Below are positions 1 to 7,634 of a DNA stretch of 60,044 bases, one piece after another; position 1 is the first letter of the stretch; each line of letters starts with the position of its first letter. The notes beneath the pieces were generated by a model. That model worked only from the letters and a program-made list of their open reading frames with translations, was not told the DNA's origin and did not search any database. The translations under genes were made by a program, and so were the position numbers. The stretch is from contig JAJFGO010000089.1 of assembly GCA_021776095.1 (NCBI GenBank), positions 1 to 60,044 of the forward strand, given 5' to 3'. Source of the DNA: Kiloniellaceae bacterium (GTDB lineage Bacteria > Pseudomonadota > Alphaproteobacteria > Kiloniellales > J153).

Positions 1-133
1 ACATGCAAGTTTTTCTATCTGCCGAAATCTCTTGCCCCCTCTCGCTCAATTCAAAGGCCACCGTGGCCAAACCATGTTGCCACTGAGCTTCCTCTTGCTT
101 TTTAATCTTAAGACCTGACCTATTCTTTGGCAC
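1..133 (-). CDS. possible partial coding region running off the left edge
   Basis: A minus-strand frame stays open from a possible GTG at 133 to the window edge, about 44 codons, after an in-frame TAG further upstream. The peptide is charged and lysine/glutamate-rich, with no motif I recognise. No convincing Shine-Dalgarno sequence precedes the GTG. It lies in the same AT-richer stretch as the neighbouring lipoprotein gene and would be transcribed in the same direction, 140 bases downstream of that gene's stop. It could equally be a chance open frame. Confidence 0.22.
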   Translation of the reverse strand, partial: MPKNRSGLKIKKQEEAQWQHGLATVAFELSERGQEISADRKTCM

Positions 134-273
134 AACCAGGGCAGTCCGGTCGCTCCCGGCACAGGATTTGTGAGAGTTCTAAGTCACGCCTCACTGATCC
201 ACACTTCCAAGCATTCCTCGGCATCGGTCGCCGGCGCGCGCCGACGCTTTGCCGGAAGGAGTCCTGCACTGGC

Positions 274-1284
274 CTAATTGGATATCTCGATGTTCGCCTT
301 TTCCTTAAGCACCTGCGCGATCGCAGCCCGCATCTTCTCGTTCACCTTGTCCTTATTATTGTGAAATAGATCAGCCCCCTTCTTGAGCCACCAAGGTGCG
401 TTTCCGGCTTCCGAGACCGTCATCGTTGCCTTCACGTGTGTTGCCTCCTCGACGTCCTTACCAGCGTCTCGATAATGCGACCAAGGGATGAGAGGTACGT
501 ACACCGGCGCCTTCTTAGCATCAGCCTGGTAATCGCCTAGATCCACATAGGTTCTGTACACATACGCGTTAGGTTTCAAGATAATCCTATCAACCACAAT
601 AACTTGGTCGACGACTTTCTCCTTGTATTTCGGTGAATTCTTCGCTCGCCAGATAGCATCGATGGTCAGACTTACGGAGATACCATATGCTCCGCTCTTG
701 CTGGTCAAGGCTTGCGCCTTCTTGTAATAGAGGCGAAGCGGTTGTATTTTTAGGGCCGCCGGATGGCCGACTTCCAGAGCGGCGACGAAATCCATCGCAA
801 CCAATTCCTTCTTCGTCTCTCTCTCTTTGTATGTTCGGGTAATGCGGACGCACTTGTGCCCGATGTTCGTGGCGGAGCCCGACGTGTAAAACTTGTCGTA
901 AGTTGACCCACTAAACGCTTGAGCAAATTTCTTCAGCTCTTTCTGAAGGGCCTCGTCAATCGCATCGATCAGGAAGCTAACCAGTTCCTTGACGGCGAAG
1001 CCGGCAATCGCGCCGACACCGAAAAATCTTTCATGATCGGTACACTGTTGCGAAACGAGGCTTTCCCTTTGCTGATCATTGGCACTGAGACTGACCTGTT
1101 GGGTTTCGACACCGTTCTGGGACTTCGATGGGTCATATAGATTGGGGCCCGTCCCGCCCGTCCCAGTCCGCGTGAAATCTACTCGAACGTCGGCCGGAGC
1201 ACTGACGATGGCTCTTTGTCCTATCGTCCCACAAGCCGATAGGAATGTCGCCATCAGCAATATCGTGATCAGATTCTTGAGCAT
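274..1284 (-). CDS. hypothetical lipoprotein, orphan
   Basis: A 336-residue protein of unrecognised family. The N-terminus is a typical lipoprotein signal: MLKN, a hydrophobic run (LITILLMATF), then the lipobox LSAC, so Cys18 would be lipidated after signal peptidase II cleavage. I chose the ATG at 1284 over an upstream start at 1386 because the signal begins there and GGGAGA sits just before it. The mature part looks mixed alpha/beta, with a conspicuous short Lys/Glu-rich C-terminus and only two further cysteines noted by eye. Base composition is AT-richer than the flanking genome and there are no operon partners, which fits acquired DNA. I cannot assign a function. Confidence 0.72.
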   Translation of the reverse strand: MLKNLITILLMATFLSACGTIGQRAIVSAPADVRVDFTRTGTGGTGPNLYDPSKSQNGVETQQVSLSANDQQRESLVSQQCTDHERFFGVGAIAGFAVKELVSFLIDAIDEALQKELKKFAQAFSGSTYDKFYTSGSATNIGHKCVRITRTYKERETKKELVAMDFVAALEVGHPAALKIQPLRLYYKKAQALTSKSGAYGISVSLTIDAIWRAKNSPKYKEKVVDQVIVVDRIILKPNAYVYRTYVDLGDYQADAKKAPVYVPLIPWSHYRDAGKDVEEATHVKATMTVSEAGNAPWWLKKGADLFHNNKDKVNEKMRAAIAQVLKEKANIEISN

Positions 1285-2126
1285 CGTGCTCTCCCGAGTT
1301 TGCGTTTCATTCTTCCAGTTTAGCCTGCAACGGACCTGTCCGAAAACGGAGAGACCGCCCGGAGTTGGGAGTACCCGTTCAACCACCGAGTCGAAAATCG
1401 GGCTTCTTGCGCCTGAGGGTCAGTTCGACACCATTGCCTGTAGGGCGCAAATCCTAATCCGGGCCTTCATGCAGCGAGGTGATAGAAGTAATGCCACCGG
1501 CGCTCGCGGCGCGCGCTGTCCGACCAGTCGATGTGGGCACCAACGATCGACAAAAGTGAAATACCCTGACAACACGCGGCACAGATGCCGCTCATGCAAG
1601 ATAAACATTTGACTTAGACGTTTGGCTCTCGCCGGTTTTACCCTGTGACTAACAGAAATGTCATCCGGGAAGATTCTGGGCGACTTGGTGATGATTGCAT
1701 GGTTTAAATCGATGTTCGGAATCGTAAGAGTGTTATGTTGGCTCATCGTATTGCCGCTCAAGTCGCGTATGCCGGACGAAGCCGAGTATCTGGCGTTGCA
1801 GTACCAGCTCAATGTCGTGTGCAGTTTCGCACGAAAGTGCATGCGGCTTCGGATTTCCGACCGATTTCTTCTCATTTGGCTCTATCAGTTGAAGCTCAGC
1901 AATTTGGACTCGATGGACAGTGTCATCAACGGACACCCCTCAAATTGTAAGTGGTTTTGGTGCTAAAAGCGGGTTGGGTTTTCAGCTTTCTATCTGGCCT
2001 TTCAATTCAGTATGGTCTTTGCTGCGAACCTTGATGGAAACCATGGATTGACGCCCAGTCATACTAAAGAGCGAGAGGCTTGGGCACTGCTTCGGGTTTG
2101 GCCGTTCCTGTCACCCTGTATCGCCT
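1285..2126. other. intergenic, no recognisable gene
   Basis: About 840 bases of AT-richer sequence. Short open frames occur on both strands (for example 1420-1875 minus and 1658-1966 plus) but they overlap each other, lack ribosome binding sites, and their products show no family motif. The right end lies just past the C-terminus of the transposase relic and may contain the degraded terminus of that element, but I could not find its inverted repeat. Part of the interval should carry the promoter of the lipoprotein gene. Confidence 0.5.
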
Positions 2127-2686
2127 TTACCTCATCATCACCCTCGCAATAGGAATCAATTGGCCCTCTGTTATGGTTGCCATCTGTTGTGTGGCCTTCT
2201 GAGCTATGCTCTGGGATGTTTCACCCGGACTGAGCATTATCCACACAACTCGGGCAGTCTTGTTAGCCATGGCGACAGGGACGCCAATGGTCGGTCGGCG
2301 TGCTGGCAACCTCTCTGCCATATAGACTGCCGCTCATTCCTGTTTCTGGACCAGCGCAGATCCACGCGTGCCCCATGAACCAGGAGACGACGGATATAGC
2401 CGTCTCCATGCTTCGATAGGCGCCCGAGCCGTTCCTCGTCACCGCTGGAGTGCTGTCTTGGAACTAACCCCAGCCAAGCTGCTAGTTAACTCCCGGAGCG
2501 AAACTGTGATGCATCGCCAATCGTCGCCACAAGGACCGTGGCCGTGATCTCCCTGACACTCGGGATCGTCGCAAGCACCCGGCTGGCTTCATTGGCGCGA
2601 TGCCAGATCAGCAGTTTCTTCTCCAAGCCAAGGATCTGTGCCTGAACTATCGGAAGCTGCGGTGAGCAGGCTTTCCGGGCACACAC
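2127..2686 (-). mobile_element. degraded IS110-family (IS1111-like) transposase, C-terminal part
   Basis: Read on the minus strand, 2686-2486 gives the typical IS110 C-terminal domain (WHRANEASRVLATIPSV, then TATVLVATIGDASQFRSG). A TAA stop at the end of this segment interrupts the frame, yet the same frame continues beyond it with LAAWLGLVPRQHSSG and RLGRLSKHGDGYIRRLLVHG, the family's hallmark motifs. Near 2320 the homology moves to another frame (RLPARRPTIGVPVAMANKTARVVW), which indicates a one-base indel. The N-terminal DEDD catalytic domain was not found upstream. With a nonsense codon, a frameshift and a missing catalytic half, the element is dead. The family call is confident; the element's boundaries are not known. 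Confidence 0.8.
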
Positions 2687-3075
2687 ACCCTGCCAGCCCT
2701 ATGGCGAGGTTGGCGGGAAGGCAGCACGGAACAACCATCGGTCCGACTGCGCCGGTAATGCGCTCGAGGGCAAGCTGCGCATACAAATGGCCGGCCGGTG
2801 CCTGCATTCATTTAGGCGGCGGTCTTTCTGCATGCCTCCCACGTTGCAACGGGCGCAACATTGCAAGTGATATTCTCGGCGATGCGGAGGGCCGCAGGAC
2901 TGGCTGGCTGAGCGGCGGAACACTAAAAAATACTATACTTCTCGCCGCCAATAACTTGGGCGCTGACACGAAAACCCCAGCAGTTAAAATGTGTGTGGGC
3001 GACGTGTGTGGTAGAGATAAAATAGAAGTCTTATAACATATTGAAATATATTATATTATATACCAAAAAAACATA
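2687..3075. other. AT-rich junction region between IS relic and tRNA-Ser
   Basis: No gene recognised. The last 70 bases are extremely AT-rich, with runs of TATA-like sequence directly abutting the 3' end of the tRNA gene. The left part may hold further scrambled transposase sequence, but no frame reads as the DEDD domain. This is where an attachment site and integrase-side junction of an integrated element would be expected. No duplicate of the tRNA 3' end was found by eye within 1-3070. Confidence 0.5.
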
Positions 3076-3165
3076 TGGCGGAGGGAGAGGGATTCGAACC
3101 CTCGATACGGTTTCCCGCATACACGCTTTCCAAGCGTGCGCCTTCAGCCACTCGGCCACCCCTCC
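3076..3165 (-). tRNA. tRNA-Ser (anticodon GGA)
   Basis: A class II tRNA with a long variable arm. On the minus strand it starts GGAGGGGTGGCCGAGTGGCT and has the anticodon stem-loop ACGCTTGGAAAGCGT with GGA in the middle. The T-arm GGTTCGAATCC is present, and the sequence ends TCCCTCC-G-CCA with an encoded CCA. The discriminator base is G, as expected for serine tRNAs. The acceptor stem is complete with one G-U pair. The 3' end faces the AT-rich region 1-3075. Confidence 0.97.
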
Positions 3166-3238
3166 GTAGGCGCGCGGGGGCCGGGTTTGGGCCGGTCCGC
3201 CGGGCTATCCCGGGAATCCCCTTTGCGCGCGCCCGGTT

Positions 3239-3267
3239 CCTATAGCCAAGGGCGCGGTGGGATGCAA
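3239..3267 (-). promoter_or_regulatory. sigma-70-type promoter of tRNA-Ser
   Basis: Minus strand: -35 TTGCAT (3267-3262), exactly 17 bases of spacer, -10 TATAGG (3244-3239). Transcription would start near 3232, about 65 bases before the tRNA 5' end, in otherwise GC-rich DNA that holds no other gene (3166-3463). Confidence 0.6.
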
Positions 3268-3463
3268 CGGCGTTCGCCCCGGGGCCGGGCCCGCGCCCCC
3301 TGAGGTTGGAGTTGAGCCTGGCGGCGCCCGGTCGGCACGGGCGGAGTGGGCCAGGCGGCAGACTCGCGCGGCGATCCGGCCTCCGGTGGGGCCGGGTTGC
3401 CCTTGGCCCAGTCGGGGCCGGGCGGTACCCTGGCGGCCCTTGGGTGCACGAGAGGTCGAGACC

Positions 3464-3784
3464 GTGCGTTATGTTCTGTGCATATGTGGCTTCGCTTTCG
3501 CCCTGGCCGCGGTCGCCGTGGCCGGTTGGGCACTGGCACTGTCCGGTCCCGCGGGCCTGCTCGGCCATCCCCTGGGCGAGCTCTGGTTCAGGCTCAACCC
3601 CGGCAGCTTGAACCTGATCCAGGCGGTGGTGGAACGCTACATCTGGCCACCTTTGTGGGACCCGGCCATCGCCAGCGTGCTGCAGCTGCCCGCCATCTTT
3701 TGCTTCGCAGTGCCGGCACTGGTTTTGCTGGGGCTCTGCGTCCTGCGCCGCCGGCGCGGCCGAGGCGCGCGGTCCGGGCGCTAG
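3464..3784 (+). CDS. small membrane protein, unknown function
   Basis: A 106-residue product with two hydrophobic segments, one at residues about 4-25 (CICGFAFALAAVAVAGWALA) and one at about 75-97, separated by a polar loop, followed by an arginine-rich cytoplasmic-type tail. The frame is open further upstream, but the GTG at 3464 follows an AGAGG-type ribosome binding site at good spacing and starts just before the first membrane segment. It is monocistronic, between tRNA-Ser and the convergent GMC gene. I recognise no family. Confidence 0.6.
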   Translation: MRYVLCICGFAFALAAVAVAGWALALSGPAGLLGHPLGELWFRLNPGSLNLIQAVVERYIWPPLWDPAIASVLQLPAIFCFAVPALVLLGLCVLRRRRGRGARSGR

Positions 3785-3886
3785 TGTGTGGGGACCGCGC
3801 GTCGCCGCCCCATGCGGGGTGCGTCTTGCCGGGCTAAGACTTTGCGGGGACTGGCCATGGTCGCCGATCCGGCGGCCGTTCGCGCC

Positions 3887-5521
3887 TTAGCGCGCGTCCT
3901 GGAGGATCATGTCCGAGGCCTTTTCGCCGATCATGATGGCCGGCGCGTTGGTGTTGCCGGACACAATGGTGGGCATGATCGAGGCATCGGCCACCCGCAG
4001 GCCCTTCACACCGTGCACGCGCAGGCGGTCGTCAACCACGGACTGGGTATCGTTTCCCATCTTGCAGGTGCTGGTTGGGTGGTAGATCGTCTGGGATATG
4101 TTCCGCGCCGCTTCCAACAGGTCCTCGTCCGCGTCTGCGACGGATCCGGGCACCCGTTCCGCGACGATGAAGGGCAACATCGCCTTTGACCCCGCGATTG
4201 CGCGCGACATGCGAATCGCCGACACGGCCGTCTCCTGGTCAAGCGCCGTGGCCAGATAGTTGGGCCGGATCGCGGGATAAACCTGCGGGTCCGGCGACTT
4301 GATCATGATGCTGCCCCGGCTCTCCGGCCGCAATTGGCAGATCGAGGACGTGATCCCCGAAAAGGCATGCATTTCAATGCCCGGCTTGTCGGCGCTGAGC
4401 GGCTGAAAATGGAATTGTATATCGGGCGTCGCCAGTTCCGGCCGCGTCTTGGCAAATATGCAGACCTGACTGGCGCCCATGGCCATGGCGCCCCGGCGGA
4501 ATAAAACGTACTGCGCGCCGATCATCATGCGGCGGAAGAAATTATTGATCTCGTCGTTCAGGGTCGGGACGTTGACCTCGTAGACCATACGGATCTGCAG
4601 GTGGTCTTGCAGATTCTCGCCCACCCCCGGCAGGTGCTGCCGGACCGGAATCGCCAGGCTCTGCAGCAGATCGCCCGGTCCGATACCGGAAACCTGGAGG
4701 ATCTGCGGCGATCCGATGGCGCCGGCCGAGAGAATGACCTCGCCGCCGGGCTTTAGGTGGGATTCGCGCCGCGCGCCCTTGACGGTAAATCCGATGCCCT
4801 TGACGGACCGCTCGGCCTCGGCCTCGGCGTCGAACAAGAGCCGCTCCACGTGGGCGTGAGTGACGATCTTGAGGTTCGGCCGCCCCCGGGCCGGGTTGAG
4901 AAACCCGACCGCGGTCGAGCAGCGCCGCCCATTTCGAGAGGTGAGCTGGAAGTAACCGGCGCCTTCCTGGGTCCGGCCGTTGAAATCGTCGTTGCGTGGA
5001 ATGCCGATTTCCTCGGCCCCGGCGATGAAGGCGTTGCAGACCTGGCGGTGGACCCGCATGTCCGAAACCGACAGCGGCCCGCCGGCCCCGTGATAGTCGC
5101 TGGCGCCGCGTTCCTGGTCCTCGGCGCGCTTGAAGTACGGCAGTACGTCTTCGGCCGACCAGCCGACATTGCCCAACTGGCGCCAGTGGTCGTAGTCCTC
5201 GTGCTGCCCCCGGATATAGAGCAAGCCATTGATCGAGCTCGATCCGCCCAGGGTCTTGCCCCGGGGCCAATCGAGCCGGCGGCCGTTCAGGCCCGGGTCC
5301 GCCTCGGTCTTGTAGCACCAGTCGGTCTTGGGATTGTGCAGGGTCTTGAAATAGCCGACCGGGACGTGGATCCAGGGGTTCCAGTCGCGCCCGCCCGCCT
5401 CCAACAACAGCACGCTCTTGGATGAATCCGCCGACAGCCTGTTGGCCAGGACACAGCCGGCGGAGCCGGCGCCGACGACAATGAAATCGAAACTACCCTG
5501 GCTTGTCTGTTCGCGGTCCAT
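3887..5521 (-). CDS. GMC-family FAD-dependent oxidoreductase (choline dehydrogenase-like)
   Basis: A 544-residue flavoenzyme of the glucose-methanol-choline family, oxidising an alcohol with FAD. Visible: the Rossmann motif GAGSAG at residues 17-22, GMC signature 1 around GGSSSINGLLYIRGQ, signature 2 (SAGAIGSPQILQVSGIGP), and the C-terminal YHPTSTCKMG and SGNTNAPAIMIGEKA segments that carry the catalytic His and Asn. The start at 5521 follows GGGAGAGG; the alternative at 5545 has none. It is divergent from the TRAP transporter with a shared inverted repeat between them, so the substrate is probably what the transporter imports. That substrate cannot be read from the sequence; choline dehydrogenase itself is possible but not shown. 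Confidence 0.9.
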   Translation of the reverse strand: MDREQTSQGSFDFIVVGAGSAGCVLANRLSADSSKSVLLLEAGGRDWNPWIHVPVGYFKTLHNPKTDWCYKTEADPGLNGRRLDWPRGKTLGGSSSINGLLYIRGQHEDYDHWRQLGNVGWSAEDVLPYFKRAEDQERGASDYHGAGGPLSVSDMRVHRQVCNAFIAGAEEIGIPRNDDFNGRTQEGAGYFQLTSRNGRRCSTAVGFLNPARGRPNLKIVTHAHVERLLFDAEAEAERSVKGIGFTVKGARRESHLKPGGEVILSAGAIGSPQILQVSGIGPGDLLQSLAIPVRQHLPGVGENLQDHLQIRMVYEVNVPTLNDEINNFFRRMMIGAQYVLFRRGAMAMGASQVCIFAKTRPELATPDIQFHFQPLSADKPGIEMHAFSGITSSICQLRPESRGSIMIKSPDPQVYPAIRPNYLATALDQETAVSAIRMSRAIAGSKAMLPFIVAERVPGSVADADEDLLEAARNISQTIYHPTSTCKMGNDTQSVVDDRLRVHGVKGLRVADASIMPTIVSGNTNAPAIMIGEKASDMILQDAR

Positions 5522-5601
5522 GACCGGCGCCTCTCCCTGTAACAAGTGATTTATCTGTTTGCCGAGGATAGCAGCGGCGAACGCTCACTTCATATTGCGA
5601 A

Positions 5602-5638
5602 TCATTCTTGCATGAAGAATCGCTTTGTGCAAGAATGA
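5602..5638. promoter_or_regulatory. inverted repeat operator overlapping divergent promoters
   Basis: Perfect 11-bp arms TCATTCTTGCA (5602-5612) and TGCAAGAATGA (5628-5638), 15 bases apart, midway between the divergent GMC gene and dctP. The arms also make promoter-like pairs on both strands: TTGCAT-17-AAGAAT on plus and TTGCAC-17-AAGAAT on minus. A regulator bound here, plausibly the IclR protein encoded at 9081-9857, would control both directions. The repeat is seen; the regulator is inferred. Confidence 0.55.
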
Positions 5639-5682
5639 AAGAATAAATCTTGTTTTTGATAGCCACCTGGGGAGGAACGGCA

Positions 5683-6912
5683 ATGCTACTCGACAAAATG
5701 AAGAACGTTTCGCGGCGCGACGTGCTGCGACTTACGAAGCATTATGGAATCTCTTCGACGCTGCTGGCGGCAGGCGCCATGACCGGCGCGGTCACGCTTC
5801 CGCGGTTGGCGGAAGCCGCTCAGTCCACCTATGACAAGCGCTATAAGAACGAGCCGAAGTTCAAGCTCAAGTTCGGCGCCGCCGGGTTCAACGAGAAGAA
5901 TCTTCTGATCGAACGCGCGGGCTGCCTGCAGTTCGTCAACGATTTGGAGGAGCGGACCGACGGTGCGATCCGCATCGAATTCATCGGCAACAACCAGATT
6001 TGCGGCCAGCTGGATTGCGTGAAGAAGACCCAGCAAGGCATTGTGGATATCTACGCCGCCTCGACCCAGAATTCCGCGGGCGGTGCGCCGTATCTGAATG
6101 TGCTCGACTACGCCTACATGTTCCCGAGCCGCGCGGCCCAGTACCACTTCCTCTATCATCCGGGCAGCCAGAAGGTGCTGCGCGACCCCTTGCGAAAACG
6201 CCATGGCCTTCAGTTCCTGTTCAGCCACGCGGAACTGCGCGGCATCCAGTTGGGACTGTCTTGGAAGGACAAGCCCTTGGTCACCAGCGTCACGCAGCTG
6301 GCCGGCACCAAGAACCGTGTCACCGGCACGCAGCTTGGCCGGATCGCCATGGAGAAGATGAATCTGAACCCGACGCCCATTGCTTGGGCGGAAACCCTCG
6401 ATGGTCTCAAGCAGGGGCTCATCGACGGCGCCGAGACTTGGGCGTCGGCGGTGGCCTACGCCAATATGTCGCCGGTGGTCTCTCAGGTCATCAACCTGGA
6501 GTTCTTCTGCGGTACCGAGGCTACCGCGATGAACGGCAAGGTCTTCGACGGCTTGGGCGGCGAACTGCAGGATGCGGTCATGGAGTCGTCCTACTTGACC
6601 CAGGTTCACGTCCAGGCGGCCAACGAGGCGGCGCTGGTCAATACGGTCGGATTCTCCGAACCCCAACTGCCGAACACGGTCTTCGCCAAGCACGGCACCC
6701 GCGTCTCCATGCTCTCTGCCGCGGCAAAGCGCGAGGCGGAAGAGATGTGCTCGCCCGAATTCCACCCGAAGGAATGGGAAAAGTGGCGGGACCGCCTCAA
6801 CGACTGGTCGGGCGGAATGGACACCTACAAGTTCATCTCCGACATCGCCCGCGAGATTCCGAAGGATACCTTGGCGGAAAACGTCGAGCCACGGCGTTGG
6901 TGGAAGGGCTAA
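5683..6912 (+). CDS. TRAP transporter solute-binding protein, DctP type, Tat-exported
   Basis: A 409-residue periplasmic binding protein delivering its ligand to the DctQM permease. The N-terminus has a twin-arginine signal: S10-R11-R12-D-V-L, a hydrophobic stretch, then a likely cleavage after AEA near residue 44. The rest follows the DctP fold, including the motif around RVTGTQLGRIAMEKMN and the GLIDGAETW segment in the ligand-binding region. The ATG at 5683 follows GGGGAGGA. The gene is first in a dctP-dctQ-dctM-iclR run. TRAP ligands are usually carboxylates or related organic acids; this one is unassigned. Confidence 0.9.
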   Translation: MLLDKMKNVSRRDVLRLTKHYGISSTLLAAGAMTGAVTLPRLAEAAQSTYDKRYKNEPKFKLKFGAAGFNEKNLLIERAGCLQFVNDLEERTDGAIRIEFIGNNQICGQLDCVKKTQQGIVDIYAASTQNSAGGAPYLNVLDYAYMFPSRAAQYHFLYHPGSQKVLRDPLRKRHGLQFLFSHAELRGIQLGLSWKDKPLVTSVTQLAGTKNRVTGTQLGRIAMEKMNLNPTPIAWAETLDGLKQGLIDGAETWASAVAYANMSPVVSQVINLEFFCGTEATAMNGKVFDGLGGELQDAVMESSYLTQVHVQAANEAALVNTVGFSEPQLPNTVFAKHGTRVSMLSAAAKREAEEMCSPEFHPKEWEKWRDRLNDWSGGMDTYKFISDIAREIPKDTLAENVEPRRWWKG

Positions 6913-6926
6913 TATAGCTTGCCGAG

Positions 6927-6958
6927 AACCGGGGGGCGGCCACTGCCGCCCCCCGGTT
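6927..6958 (+). promoter_or_regulatory. intercistronic hairpin between dctP and dctQ
   Basis: A perfect 14-bp stem (arms 6927-6940 and 6945-6958) closed by a CACT tetraloop, only 14 bases after the dctP stop. There is no T-run, so it is more like an mRNA-stabilising or attenuating hairpin than a terminator. It would let the binding protein be made in excess of the membrane subunits, as is common in binding-protein transporter operons. Confidence 0.6.
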
Positions 6959-7106
6959 ACCAAGGCGCCGGGAGCGCCCCGATACCCGCGTTCCGGGCGT
7001 CAACAAAACCTCGTAGAGCCTTAAGCGGCGCCTCGTGATTATGGCGCGACAATAATAGGCGGCCGAATGGCCGATAACCGGCTCGCTATGCTAGGGGGAA
7101 ACCGTC

Positions 7107-7625
7107 ATGACGGCGATCAAATGGCTAAACGACAACACGGAAAAATCCGTGATTCTGGTCTGCTACTTGGCCATGACCGGAATCATTTTCGTCGAGGTGA
7201 TCCGGCGCTTCGCCTTCGGGCAACAGGCGGCATGGAGCTCGACGATTCCGATCTACCTCTTCCTGTGGGTCACCTGGATCGGCTGCGCCTACACCGCCAA
7301 GCAGCGCAGTCACCTCCGGTTCGAGGAATTCCGGGTCAGACTTCCTTATTTCTGGCAATTCTGCGCGGTGACTTTAGACCACGTGATCTGGATCGGCTTC
7401 TCCCTCCTCATCATCTATTTCTCGGTCCAGCAAGTGCAGCTCTCCTATGACAATTTCGCCATTGTCCAGGGAACCGACGACGTCATGCAGTGGTGGTTCT
7501 ACCTGGCGACTCCGGTGGCCTTCTCGTTGATCATCTTTCGCGTGCTTCAGAACTTGATCGAGGATGTCCGCCGGTTCCGCAAGCGCGAGCCGTTTTCGAT
7601 CGGCATCGGCCTCGCGGCCGGATAG
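7107..7625 (+). CDS. TRAP transporter small permease subunit, DctQ type
   Basis: A 172-residue membrane protein with four hydrophobic segments (about 14-34, 47-65, 87-107 and 127-150), the topology of DctQ. The conserved block W(V/I)xWIGCAYTAKQRSHLRFE around residues 52-70 is typical. GGGGGAAA lies upstream of the ATG. It pairs with DctM, 9 bases downstream, to form the sodium-coupled permease fed by the binding protein at 5683-6912. Confidence 0.9.
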   Translation: MTAIKWLNDNTEKSVILVCYLAMTGIIFVEVIRRFAFGQQAAWSSTIPIYLFLWVTWIGCAYTAKQRSHLRFEEFRVRLPYFWQFCAVTLDHVIWIGFSLLIIYFSVQQVQLSYDNFAIVQGTDDVMQWWFYLATPVAFSLIIFRVLQNLIEDVRRFRKREPFSIGIGLAAG

Positions 7626-7634
7626 GAGCAAGCC

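Noticed and set aside
1420-1875. 151-codon minus-strand open frame in the AT-rich region
   Set aside because: It has no ribosome binding site, no recognisable motif, and is overlapped by equally long frames on both strands.
3056-3568. 170-codon minus-strand frame across tRNA-Ser
   Set aside because: Part of it is simply the translated tRNA gene ([13 protein letters not shown]...), and the rest is Pro/Arg/Gly low-complexity sequence.
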